NCBI GenBank assembly: GCA_015075365.1
Contig: JABTUN010000001.1
Location: forward strand, 62,001-126,000
DNA: 64,000 bases
DNA from: Verrucomicrobiaceae bacterium
GTDB taxonomy: Bacteria; Verrucomicrobiota; Verrucomicrobiia; Verrucomicrobiales; Verrucomicrobiaceae
Direction: 5' to 3'
This document shows positions 46,843 through 55,341 of the stretch, piece by piece. A program made the position numbers and the translations under genes. Position 1 is the first letter of the stretch, and every line of letters begins with the position of its first letter. A model generated the notes under the pieces. That model worked only from the letters and a program-made list of their open reading frames with translations, ran no database searches and was not told the DNA's origin.

Positions 46843-47700
46843 ATGCACGCCACTGAAACCGCCATCCGCGCCGCCACGGAGACCGCGCTCGCGCACGGCA
46901 TCACTCCGAACCGCTGTGACATCCTGCAAAACGGCAGCACGCTGGTGCTGCGGCTCACGGAGACGCTCGTCGCGCGTGTGGTGCAGGATCGCGACGGGCC
47001 GCGGCAGGGCACGGAGTGGTTTGCGCGGGAAAACGCCATCGCGCAGCACCTCACGGAAAACGGCGCGCCGGTCATTCCGCTGCATTCCGGCCTCCCACCC
47101 GGCCCGCACGAGCATCTGGGCTATCCGCTGAACTTTTGGGAATTCGTCACCCGCATCGACGCGGAGCCTGATCCACACGAAATCGGTCTCACGCTCAAAA
47201 AGTGCCACGAGGTGATGAAAACCTTCCCGCAACCGCTGCCACGCCTCGCGATCATCTCGGAAAGCCTCGCCATTCTGGACTCACGCGAGCTGTTTCCGGC
47301 CTCCACGCAGGAAATGCTGCGAAAGCATCTCCAAGCCTCGCTCGAAGTGCTCGACGTGTATCCGCAGCAGCCGCTCCATGGTGACGCGCATGCTGGAAAT
47401 CTCATGAACACGACGCGTGGACTGCTTTGGACGGATTGGGAGGACACATTCGCAGGTCCGGTGGAATGGGACGTGGCCTCGATCATCTGGAACGCGCAGA
47501 TTCTCGACGAGGATCACGCCACGGTGACCGCAATTCGCGAATCCTACGGCCCTGTGGATGAACGAGCACTCCAGCAGTGCCTCGTCGCCCGCGCGGCGGT
47601 GATCACGGCCTGGTATCCGATCCTGTATCCGAATCCGGACGCGGACCGTCAAGAAAAGCTGCGCCGACGCATCGGGTGGCTGGAAGCCGCCACGTTTTGA
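46843..47700 (+). CDS. APH-family phosphotransferase
   Basis: A 285-residue aminoglycoside/choline-kinase-like phosphotransferase. The catalytic loop is PLHGDAHAGNLMNTTRGLLW near residue 180-200 (consensus HGDxHxxN), followed by LLWTDWEDTFAGPVEWDVASI, whose Asp plays the role of the kinase DFG. The N-lobe is short (LRLTETLVARVVQD, beta strand and putative Lys/Arg site). Substrates could be small sugars or antibiotics; a general metabolic kinase is more likely than a resistance gene. No signal peptide. Confidence 0.78.
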   Translation: MHATETAIRAATETALAHGITPNRCDILQNGSTLVLRLTETLVARVVQDRDGPRQGTEWFARENAIAQHLTENGAPVIPLHSGLPPGPHEHLGYPLNFWEFVTRIDAEPDPHEIGLTLKKCHEVMKTFPQPLPRLAIISESLAILDSRELFPASTQEMLRKHLQASLEVLDVYPQQPLHGDAHAGNLMNTTRGLLWTDWEDTFAGPVEWDVASIIWNAQILDEDHATVTAIRESYGPVDERALQQCLVARAAVITAWYPILYPNPDADRQEKLRRRIGWLEAATF

Positions 47701-47734
47701 GATGGAAACCGGCCGCAGATAACGTTCTGCGGAC

Positions 47735-49699
47735 ATGAAACGCATCGCCATCCTGATGCTCGCCTGTGCCATTAGAGCGCAGGCACAGGATTTCTCCGAA
47801 TCGCTGCTACCGACGCTCAAGACCTACTGCATCGACTGCCACAACGAGAAGAAGCACGAGGGCGAGCTGAATCTGGCCCTGTTCGACTCTGAAACGGCGG
47901 TTTTATCCGGGCGCAAGGTGTGGAAACGCGTGTGGGAGATGCTGCACAACCGCGAGATGCCGCCGCCGGAGGAGGAGCAGCCGTCGGAGGCGCAACGGCT
48001 GGCGTTGACGGACTGGATCGAGCAGGTGCTGGCGCGACCGGTGGCGGGCGGAACGCCTGATCCGGGCCATGTGCCGCCGCGCAGGCTCACGGCGGTGCAA
48101 TACAATGCCACGGTGGCCGATCTGTTCGGCGTGCAGCGGCGCACGACATTTTACAACCTGGATCGCAACGGCGGAGGCATGCCGCGGATGGTGCGGTTTG
48201 TCCTGCACCGCCAGTTTCAGGAGCCGCTGGTGCATCTGCCGCCCGATGCCGCGACGCATGGCTTTGACTCGCTGGCGGAGTCGTTGAGCCTGCCGCCGTT
48301 CCTGATGGAGAAATACCTCGACGCGGCGCAGAAACTCACCGCGCGCGAGGACATCCAGCAGGCGTTTCTACGTCGCACGGGACGGCAGCAACGTGGCGGC
48401 GATTCGGCCGAGACTGACCGCTGGATCATCGCCGATGCGCTGAAACGCGCCTTTCGTCGTCCGCCAGATGAGCAGGAACTCGCGCGCTACACGGGTTTTT
48501 ATGATCTGGCGATCAAGAACGGCGAAGATCGCACGAAAGCGATCTCAGTGGCGCTACAGGCGATCCTGGTGGCGCCGCAATTCCTGTTCCGCCTCGAATC
48601 TGGCGTCGCCAGCGAGGAAAAGGACAGCGTGCGGCCGCTGACGGATCACGAACTGGCCGCGCGGCTCTCGTATTTTCTTTGGGACACGATTCCAGATCGC
48701 GAGCTGAACTACGCGGCGGATGAAGGCAGGCTGCGCGATCCCGCGGTGCTGGCAGCGCAGGCGCGCCGGATGCTGCGTGATCCGCGCGCGGAGGAGTTCA
48801 TCCGGGATTTCTCCCTGCAATGGCTGCGCATCCAGAACATCAGCAGCCACGCGCCGGATCCGTCCGTGCTCGGCGCGTTCAACAACCGGCTGAAGAATTT
48901 CAACGAAGCGCTCGCCTCCGAGGTGCTGCTGCTTTTTGCCACCGTGATGGCGGAGGACCGCAGCGTGCTCGATCTCGTCGATCCGGACTTCACCTGGCTG
49001 AATCTCACACTGTGCGGGGTGTATGGCATCGAAAACCAGCTCGCACCGGGCGTTGCGAAACCGAACAGCGCGGAATGGCTGCGTTATCCGATCACGGATC
49101 GTCGTCGCGGCGGCGTCATCACCGCCGGAGCCACGCTGATGGTGAACTCGAACCCCACGCACACCAATCCCATCAAGCGCGGCAAGTGGCTGTTGGAATG
49201 CGTGCTGGGCCAGACACTGCCGCCTCCGCTGCCGAACGTGCCGAATCTCGACGCGACTCCCGTTGTGCAAGGCGGCCTGCCGATTCGCGAAAAACTCGCG
49301 CGTCACAGCGCGGACGCCACCTGTGCCTCGTGTCATGCGCGCATCGATCCGCCGGGGTTCGCTTTGGAGAACTACGACGCCATCGGCGTGTGGCGCGACA
49401 ACGAAGGCGGCGCGGCGATTGATCCGGCCGGCATGTTGAAGGACGGCACGAAGTTCAACGGCCCCGTCGGTTTGAAAGACATGCTGCGCGGACCGAAGCG
49501 GAACGAGTTCACGCGCTGCCTGACGGAGCACCTCTTCACCTACGCCCTCGGCCGGCCGGTGCAGTATTACGACATCGCCACCATCCAAGGCATCGTGAAG
49601 AAGGCCGAGGCCGACGGCTATCGCTTCTCCACGCTCATCACGGAAATCATTACGAGCCATGCCTTCCGTTACTTGAAAACCAAACCGGACGACTCATGA
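47735..49699 (+). CDS. Planctomycete-type cytochrome with DUF1587/1592/1588/1585 domains
   Basis: A 654-residue secreted protein. A signal peptide (MKRIAILMLACAIRAQAQ) is followed by a CxxCH heme site, CIDCHNEKKHEG, in the N-terminal PSCyt1-like region. The middle holds the DUF1587/DUF1592 parts (RLTAVQYNATVADLFG, RAFRRPPDEQELARYTGFYDLA, ARLSYFLWDTIPDRELNYAA) and the DUF1588 end has a second CxxCH, CASCHARIDPPGFALENYDA, then DUF1585 (LTEHLFTYALGRPVQYYD). These genes are common in Planctomycetes and Verrucomicrobia next to a DUF1552 gene, as here, and are probably involved in periplasmic oxidation of polymers; the substrate is unknown. The next gene overlaps by ATGA. Confidence 0.88.
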   Translation: MKRIAILMLACAIRAQAQDFSESLLPTLKTYCIDCHNEKKHEGELNLALFDSETAVLSGRKVWKRVWEMLHNREMPPPEEEQPSEAQRLALTDWIEQVLARPVAGGTPDPGHVPPRRLTAVQYNATVADLFGVQRRTTFYNLDRNGGGMPRMVRFVLHRQFQEPLVHLPPDAATHGFDSLAESLSLPPFLMEKYLDAAQKLTAREDIQQAFLRRTGRQQRGGDSAETDRWIIADALKRAFRRPPDEQELARYTGFYDLAIKNGEDRTKAISVALQAILVAPQFLFRLESGVASEEKDSVRPLTDHELAARLSYFLWDTIPDRELNYAADEGRLRDPAVLAAQARRMLRDPRAEEFIRDFSLQWLRIQNISSHAPDPSVLGAFNNRLKNFNEALASEVLLLFATVMAEDRSVLDLVDPDFTWLNLTLCGVYGIENQLAPGVAKPNSAEWLRYPITDRRRGGVITAGATLMVNSNPTHTNPIKRGKWLLECVLGQTLPPPLPNVPNLDATPVVQGGLPIREKLARHSADATCASCHARIDPPGFALENYDAIGVWRDNEGGAAIDPAGMLKDGTKFNGPVGLKDMLRGPKRNEFTRCLTEHLFTYALGRPVQYYDIATIQGIVKKAEADGYRFSTLITEIITSHAFRYLKTKPDDS

Positions 49700-50973
49700 A
49701 CATCCTCCACAAACACACTCTCTCCCGCCGCACGCTGCTGCGTGGCGCGGGCTCCATGCTCGCGCTGCCATGGCTGGAGATCATGGCCGCGCCGCCAGCC
49801 AAGGCATCGCCGCTGCGCTCCGTCTTCATGTTCGTGCCCGGCGGCGTCAATCACGATGAATGGCTGCCGAAAACGGAGGGCGAGGATTACGAGCCGGGCA
49901 AGACGCTCGCCGCTCTCGCGCCCGTGAAGCAGCATGTGCTGGTGCTCAGCGGCGTCAATGCGCGCCACGGCGAGGTCGGCGCGAATGGACATCCGCTCGG
50001 TACCGCGCCGTGGCTGAGCAGCGCGCCGATCAATGACAAAGACCGCGGCGGCTACTGCACGGACATTTCTGTGGACCAGCTCATCGCCAATCATGTCGGC
50101 AAAGACACGCGGCTTCCGTCGCTGGAACTCGGCTGCGATTCCGACAGCCGCAGCATGCACGAGACCAACATCTCCTGGCGCGGGCCCGCGTCGCCGATGG
50201 GCAAGGAATTCAACCCGCGCGACATCTACAACCGTCTTTTCGCCGATCCGAAGGCCGACGTGTATCGCACCAGCATCCTCGACGCCGTGCGAGAAGACGC
50301 GAAACGGCTCAGCAGCCGGCTAGGCGGCATCGACAAGGAGAAACTCGACGAATACTTCGAAGCCGTGCGCTCGATTGAGCGGCGCATCGACTTTGCCTCG
50401 CGTCATCAACTGGAGCATCCTCCGGAGATGCGTCTGCCGGACGGCGTGCCGGCCAATTACATCGAACACGCGCACCTGCTGACCGATCTGCTCGTGCTGG
50501 CGTTGCAAACGGACACCACGCGCGTCTCGACCTTCATGCTGAACAACGAGCCCGGACGCGCGAGCTGGAACGAGATCGGCGTGAAGGAAAACCATCATGG
50601 CCTCGCCCATCTCGATCCGCGCACCGCCGAGGGCCGCGACAAGCTCGACAAACTCCAGCGCATCGACCAGGCCTACGTCGAGATCTTCGTGCGCATGATT
50701 CAAAAGCTCGCCGCGATTCCCGAAGGCGAAGGCACCGTGCTCGATCACTGCCAGATCGCCTATGGCAGCGGATTGACGTGGGGGAGGCTGCACAATCGCG
50801 ACAACATCCCGCTGCTGCTCGCCGGTGGTGGCAACGGCATGATCCGCGGCGGCCGCCATGTGCGTTATCACGGCGAAGCCTTCGCCGATCTTCATCTCGC
50901 GATGCTGCGCAACGCAGGCGTGCAGATCGAGCGCACCGCGGACAGCAAGGAGCCGCTCAAGGGGCTGGCGTGA
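49696..50973 (+). CDS. DUF1552 protein with Tat signal
   Basis: A 425-residue protein beginning with a twin-arginine signal (LSRRTLLRGAGSMLALPWLE), so it is exported folded, usually with a cofactor. DUF1552 features are RSVFMFVPGGVNHDEWLP, VLVLSGVNARHGEVG, LPSLELGCDSDSRSMHETNI, RFPLADPKADVYRTSILD-like stretch and VSTFMLNNEPGRASWNEIGV. It is translationally coupled to the cytochrome gene (overlap 49696-49699) and followed by a Gfo/Idh/MocA gene, an arrangement frequent in this phylum. The biochemical role of DUF1552 is not established. Confidence 0.85.
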   Translation: MNILHKHTLSRRTLLRGAGSMLALPWLEIMAAPPAKASPLRSVFMFVPGGVNHDEWLPKTEGEDYEPGKTLAALAPVKQHVLVLSGVNARHGEVGANGHPLGTAPWLSSAPINDKDRGGYCTDISVDQLIANHVGKDTRLPSLELGCDSDSRSMHETNISWRGPASPMGKEFNPRDIYNRLFADPKADVYRTSILDAVREDAKRLSSRLGGIDKEKLDEYFEAVRSIERRIDFASRHQLEHPPEMRLPDGVPANYIEHAHLLTDLLVLALQTDTTRVSTFMLNNEPGRASWNEIGVKENHHGLAHLDPRTAEGRDKLDKLQRIDQAYVEIFVRMIQKLAAIPEGEGTVLDHCQIAYGSGLTWGRLHNRDNIPLLLAGGGNGMIRGGRHVRYHGEAFADLHLAMLRNAGVQIERTADSKEPLKGLA

Positions 50974-51030
50974 GGTCGCCGCTGCTTCCCGGCAAGCGGG
51001 CTGTGGCGGGGCGCGTATTGACCGCCAACC

Positions 51031-52305
51031 ATGAACACACCGCCTGTCTCACGCCGCCACTTTCTGAAAACCACTGGCGCGCTGGCCGCAACGTCAGCGC
51101 TGGCCGTTTCGCCGAACGAAAAGATCTCCGTGGCCTGCATCGGCATCCGGGGACGCGGGAACTCGGTGATGCACAGCTTCATCGCCGAGCCTGACTGCGA
51201 GGTGACGCATCTCTGTGACGTGCGCCAGGCCGTGCTGGAACAACGCGGCGCGGAGGTGAAGGCGAAAACGGGCAAGATGCCAAAGCTGGTGAAGGATTAC
51301 CGCGATCTGCTCACTGATCCGTCGATTGATGCCTTCATGGTGGCCACGCCGGACCACTGGCATGCGCTGCTGACGATCGAAGGCTGCCTCGCGGGCAAGG
51401 ATGTGTATGTGGAGAAGCCCGCGAGCCACAACATTGCCGAGGGAAAAGTCGCGGTGGCCGCCGCGCGGAAGAAGGAGCGCATGGTGCAGATGGGCACGCA
51501 GATCCGCAGCGCGAAGTTCCTGCACGAGGCGCGCGAGTTTGTGAAAAGCGGCGCGCTCGGCAAGATCATCACGGGGCGCGCCTGGGAAACCGGGCGCTCC
51601 AGCGCGGTGAAACTCGCAGCGGACAGCGCTCCGCCAGACGGGATCGATTATCATCTCTGGCAGGGGCCTTCCCCCGAACGGGCCTACAACAAGACCATCG
51701 TCGAAGGCGCCTGGCGCTGGATGTTCGACTACGGCACCGGCGATCTCGGCAACGACGGCGTGCATCGAATCGATTACTGCCGCTACGTGATGGGGCTGGA
51801 CGGCTTTCCGGAGGCGATCAGCGCCTCGGGCGGGAAATTCTTCTTCGATGACGACCAGCAGTGGCCGGACACGCAGATGGTAACCTACGACTACCCCGGG
51901 CACATCATCCAGTATGAGATGCGCCTGTGGTCACAGCCGAAGCTTTTCGGCGCGGGTGAGGGCGCGGTGATCTATGGGGAAAACGGCTGGATGCAGCTGA
52001 CGAACACGTCCTGGAAGGCATGGGATGCCGACGGCAAGCTCATGAAGGAAGGCAGCAGCGACGTCGGCCAGCAGGCGCACGTGCGCAATTTCCTCGACGC
52101 CGTGCGCAGCCGGAAGCACGAAACGCTCAACCAGGAAATCTACTCCGGCCACATCAGCACCGTGATGTGCCACGCGGGCAACATCGCCTGGCGCACGGGC
52201 AAGAAACTGCGGTTCGACGCGAAGACGGAGACCTTTGATGACGCTGCCGCCAACGCGCTCATCGGACGCGAGCACCGGAAGGGGTTTGAACTGCCGAAGG
52301 TATAG
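51031..52305 (+). CDS. Tat-exported Gfo/Idh/MocA oxidoreductase
   Basis: A 424-residue oxidoreductase with a twin-arginine signal (MNTPPVSRRHFLKTTGALAA) and a Rossmann fold beginning ISVACIGIRGRGNSVMHSF. The family catalytic EKP motif is intact: GKDVYVEKPASHNIAEG (around residue 128-144), with the ATPDHWHALL loop before it. The C-terminal part includes DYGTGDLGNDGVHRIDYCRY (the HxxD motif). Periplasmic sugar dehydrogenation or epimerisation is inferred; the substrate is unknown. The stop codon overlaps the REP-like hairpin at 52304. Confidence 0.9.
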   Translation: MNTPPVSRRHFLKTTGALAATSALAVSPNEKISVACIGIRGRGNSVMHSFIAEPDCEVTHLCDVRQAVLEQRGAEVKAKTGKMPKLVKDYRDLLTDPSIDAFMVATPDHWHALLTIEGCLAGKDVYVEKPASHNIAEGKVAVAAARKKERMVQMGTQIRSAKFLHEAREFVKSGALGKIITGRAWETGRSSAVKLAADSAPPDGIDYHLWQGPSPERAYNKTIVEGAWRWMFDYGTGDLGNDGVHRIDYCRYVMGLDGFPEAISASGGKFFFDDDQQWPDTQMVTYDYPGHIIQYEMRLWSQPKLFGAGEGAVIYGENGWMQLTNTSWKAWDADGKLMKEGSSDVGQQAHVRNFLDAVRSRKHETLNQEIYSGHISTVMCHAGNIAWRTGKKLRFDAKTETFDDAAANALIGREHRKGFELPKV

Positions 52306-52328
52306 TGGCCATCTCGCTCCGCGAGATG
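52304..52328 (+). repeat. REP-like hairpin element, copy 1
   Basis: A 25-nt element, AGTGGCCATCTCG...GAGATG, with a 7-bp stem (CATCTCG/CGAGATG) around a CTCCG loop. It overlaps the stop codon of the preceding gene. Copy 2 (52400-52424) is inverted and 22/25 identical. Confidence 0.75.
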
Positions 52329-52399
52329 AGCTTGGCGCTCACGGGGCACGGAGTGTCGTTGCCATTCGGATGTCGTGCATTTTGCGAAGGCTCTTCGCT

Positions 52400-52424
52400 C
52401 CTCTCGCGGAGCGAGAGGGCTACT
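52400..52424 (-). repeat. REP-like hairpin element, copy 2 (inverted)
   Basis: Reverse complement of copy 1 with three differences, two of which (positions 8 and 24 of the element) change an A-T stem pair to C-G and so preserve the stem. The loop CTCCG is unchanged. It contains the TAG stop of the minus-strand oxidoreductase gene. Confidence 0.75.
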
Positions 52425-53613
52425 GTACGAGCGGGTGTTTCCGCTTCACGAGCGGGAATCCGACGCGTTTTCCTTCGATGCCGGCCTCAAACACGCCATG
52501 CGCCATTTCGATGGCCTTCATCGCGCGTTCGCCGGAGCCGAGCGGCTCGCGGTTTTCGTCGATGGCCTGCAACCAGTCGCGCACGACACGGCGGTGGGAG
52601 GCGTCATAGCCGGTGAGACCTTCAAACGTGGTCTCGCTGGCGGGATCGACGCCTCCGTTCCAGTTCTGCCAGTTCTCCACACGCGCGGTGGCGGATCGAT
52701 TCGGCTCCTTGAGCAGCGAAATGCCGGGCGCGAAGCCGGAATTCAGGCGGATGATGCCTTTTGTCCCGAAAATCTCCATGCCGAACGGCCCCGCGGCCTT
52801 TTCCAGACCCACGCGGCTGCGGAAGGTGACGTTCACCCCCGATTCCATCGCGAAGTGCGCAAAGATGTCATCACCCACGACCGGTCCGACCTTGTCGGAC
52901 GGCGATTCCTCTGCCTCCGCGACGGTGGCGGGCTTTCCTTGATGACAGATGCTCGCCTGGCACCACCGCACGTCGCCCGCAAAGAGCCGCGCTAGGTCGA
53001 AAACATGCAGTCCGAGCACCATCATGTCCTGACCTCCTGCGCGTGAGCCCATCTTGCCGACGGTGTGGATTTCGAGCATGTCGCCGATGAGGCCCTCGCG
53101 CAGCGCTTTCTCCAAACGGAGCACGCCAGGAGCCATGCGCGTGACATGAGCCACAGCGACGCGAAGGTTTTTCTTTCGCGCGAGTCCCACGATGTCGTCC
53201 GCCTCGGCCAATGTGATGGTGAAGGGCTTTTCGAGATACAGGTGCGCGCCGGACTCCAGAGCGGCCATCGCCATCGCGTGGTGCTCCGTCGCCCAGCGCG
53301 GGCCGATGGCCACCAGATCAGGCTTTTCCTTCGCCAGCATGTCGCGGTAGTCCGCGTAGTCCTTCGCAGCACCGCACGCGGCCTTCGCCTTGGCACGACC
53401 CGCGTCATCCGGGTCCGCCACAGCCACGACGGTGACATCCGGCATGCCTTGGAAGACACGTTCAATGCCGTGCCCGTAATCGCCCGCGCCGGTGTGGCCG
53501 ATGATGGCGGCCTTTCGCGTTTGGGATGCAGGCGCGGCGCGCAGAGCGCCGGCGGCGAGTGAAGCACCGCTGGTGGCGATGAAATGACGACGGGAGAAGG
53601 CGCGGCTGTTCAT
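52420..53613 (-). CDS. Tat-exported Gfo/Idh/MocA oxidoreductase (second)
   Basis: A 397-residue protein starting MNSRAFSRRHFIATSGASLA, a Tat signal with the twin arginines, then Rossmann IIGHTGAGDYGHGIERVF. The catalytic motif is intact in GAHLYLEKPFTITLAEADD; the HVF..LARLF segment (LGLHVFDLARLFAGDVRW) matches the His/Asp part of the active site. The protein is similar in layout to its convergent neighbour but clearly diverged. The start at 53613 is chosen because the upstream frame to 54030 is antisense to the cytochrome gene. Confidence 0.88.
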   Translation of the reverse strand: MNSRAFSRRHFIATSGASLAAGALRAAPASQTRKAAIIGHTGAGDYGHGIERVFQGMPDVTVVAVADPDDAGRAKAKAACGAAKDYADYRDMLAKEKPDLVAIGPRWATEHHAMAMAALESGAHLYLEKPFTITLAEADDIVGLARKKNLRVAVAHVTRMAPGVLRLEKALREGLIGDMLEIHTVGKMGSRAGGQDMMVLGLHVFDLARLFAGDVRWCQASICHQGKPATVAEAEESPSDKVGPVVGDDIFAHFAMESGVNVTFRSRVGLEKAAGPFGMEIFGTKGIIRLNSGFAPGISLLKEPNRSATARVENWQNWNGGVDPASETTFEGLTGYDASHRRVVRDWLQAIDENREPLGSGERAMKAIEMAHGVFEAGIEGKRVGFPLVKRKHPLVQ

Positions 53614-53709
53614 GGCGTGTCCAATACGTCGGCGAAAGGCGTCTTCATGCCGGGGGCGGAGTTGTGACTTGCCCGTGCGCTCATCCCGCGTAGCGCCTGA
53701 CCCACGCGT

Positions 53710-54693
53710 ATGAAAAAGCTCCTCAGAATTCTTGGCTGGTTGTTCGTCCTCCTCGTTCTCGGTGTTGGCGGCCTGCTGGTGTATGTGACGCAATTCCTGC
53801 CGAACATCCCGGTGGATGCCGGTCTGCGCGTGGAGATCACGCCGGAGCGCGTGAAGCGGGGCGAGTATCTGGCACATCATGTGGCCGTGTGCATGGACTG
53901 CCACAGCACGCGCGACTGGACGCTCTTCTCCGGCCCGCTGAAGCCGGGTTCGCTCGGCGTGGGGGGTGAGCGTTTTGACCAGAGCATGAACTTCCCCGGC
54001 GCTTTCATCGCGCCGAACATCACACCGCACGCGTTAAAGGCCTGGAGCGATGGCGAGATCTACCGCGCCATCACCAGCGGTGTGAGCAAGGACGGCCATC
54101 CGCTCTTCCCCATCATGCCCTATCCAACCTACGGCAAAATGTCCACGGAGGACATCCACAGCATCATCGCCTACCTGCGCAGCCTGCCCGCCGTGGCGGG
54201 CAATCCCGCGCCATCAAAGGCTGATCCGCCAGTGAACATCATCCTGCATCTCATGCCGCAGCCCGCGCAACCCGCCGCCGTTCCCGCGAAAACGGACACG
54301 GTGGCCTACGGCCGCTACCTCGCCAACGCGGCCGGCTGCACCGAATGCCACACCAAGATGGTCAAGGGCGAGGTGGTGGGGCGCCCGTATGCGGGTGGCT
54401 TTGAATTCGCGATGCCCGGCGGCATGCTGCGCTCCCCGAACATCACACCGCACGCGACGACCGGCATCGGCGCGTGGACCAAGCAGGTGTTTCTCGACCG
54501 CTTCAAAGCCTACGGCGCGGACCGCTTCAAACCCGTGCCCGTGGACACGATGAAGGGCGAGATGCAAACCGTGATGCCCTGGACGATGTACGCGGGCATG
54601 ACCGAGGAAGACCTGGGGGCGATCTTCGATTTCCTCAAGACCCTGGAACCGGTCGAAAACCTGGTGGAGCGCTGGACGGTGGCCAGGAAGTGA
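53710..54693 (+). CDS. Diheme cytochrome c
   Basis: A 327-residue membrane-anchored protein: an N-terminal hydrophobic helix (ILGWLFVLLVLGVGGLLVYV) with no clear cleavage site, then two cytochrome c domains with CxxCH sites VCMDCHSTRDW (about residue 63) and GCTECHTKMVKG (about 216). Axial Met candidates lie in PLFPIMPYPTYGKMS and MPWTMYAGMTEEDL. It would carry electrons in the periplasm, plausibly for the nearby Tat-exported oxidoreductases (53710 is divergent from the 52420 gene, 96 bp apart). No catalytic partner domain is fused. Confidence 0.88.
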   Translation: MKKLLRILGWLFVLLVLGVGGLLVYVTQFLPNIPVDAGLRVEITPERVKRGEYLAHHVAVCMDCHSTRDWTLFSGPLKPGSLGVGGERFDQSMNFPGAFIAPNITPHALKAWSDGEIYRAITSGVSKDGHPLFPIMPYPTYGKMSTEDIHSIIAYLRSLPAVAGNPAPSKADPPVNIILHLMPQPAQPAAVPAKTDTVAYGRYLANAAGCTECHTKMVKGEVVGRPYAGGFEFAMPGGMLRSPNITPHATTGIGAWTKQVFLDRFKAYGADRFKPVPVDTMKGEMQTVMPWTMYAGMTEEDLGAIFDFLKTLEPVENLVERWTVARK

Positions 54694-54723
54694 TGCGCGC
54701 GTGCCAGGGCGGCTCCTCCAGCC

Positions 54724-55302
54724 TCAGGGCAGGCCCGGCACGAGCTTGGGATCGAATTTCGCGCCCTTGGACACCTGGATGACGGTCATGCGCACCTTGG
54801 TGGGAAAGAACTTCTCATGGTCCGCGCGCTTGTGCGCGTGGCCCTGGCCGCCGCTGTCGTCCTTGATGACGAGATGCATCTCCTTGATGCCCTCGCTCCA
54901 TACGATGTCGTCGTTCTGCCAGAATTTCGTCATGTCGATGTCCTTCTCATGCACGCCCTTCTCACGGTACACGCCGGTGCCGATGCAGCCATAGCCGTGG
55001 TTCCGTCCCTTGTAGGGGATGTAGCACACGCTCCAGGTCGTTGGCGCGCCACCGGGCGGCTTGTCCAGCACCTCCAGGCGCACATGCACCGTGCCGTTGC
55101 GGTAATCGACCGGCGCGGTCCAGTCCTTTGGCCGCTGAGGGTTCAGACGGTCGCTTTTGACATAATAATGGGACGGGCTCGGCTTGCTGGTGTCCGCGTC
55201 CTGCTTGGTGAAGGTAAACGTGACGTCAAAGAGCACGAACTGCTCCGCGCGGGCCGCGGAGACGAGTGAAACCAGGGAGATGGCAAAAAGGATGACACGC
55301 AT
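54724..55302 (-). CDS. Secreted protein of unknown function
   Basis: A 192-residue protein with a signal peptide (MRVILFAISLVSLVSAARAE, cut after ARA). The mature part is beta-rich with conserved-looking blocks HVRLEVLDKPPGGAPTTWSV, YGCIGTGVYREKGVHEKDID and WSEGIKEMHLVIKDDSGG, and a His/Lys-rich loop. The layout suggests a small extracellular domain from a carbohydrate-processing locus, but I cannot assign a family. It is convergent with the cytochrome gene and lies 39 bp downstream of the sulfatase stop on the same strand. Confidence 0.7.
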   Translation of the reverse strand: MRVILFAISLVSLVSAARAEQFVLFDVTFTFTKQDADTSKPSPSHYYVKSDRLNPQRPKDWTAPVDYRNGTVHVRLEVLDKPPGGAPTTWSVCYIPYKGRNHGYGCIGTGVYREKGVHEKDIDMTKFWQNDDIVWSEGIKEMHLVIKDDSGGQGHAHKRADHEKFFPTKVRMTVIQVSKGAKFDPKLVPGLP

Positions 55303-55341
55303 GACGGCGGCGAGTTTCCCCAGCCACGCCCGTCCTGCCAC

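Noticed and set aside
47735..50973. Cytochrome/DUF1552 pair as a new system
   Set aside because: This pair is recurrent and well known in Planctomycetes and Verrucomicrobia, though its substrate is not.
53614..54030. Long N-terminal extension of the second Tat oxidoreductase
   Set aside because: It is antisense to the diheme cytochrome gene and would bury the Tat signal in the middle of the protein.
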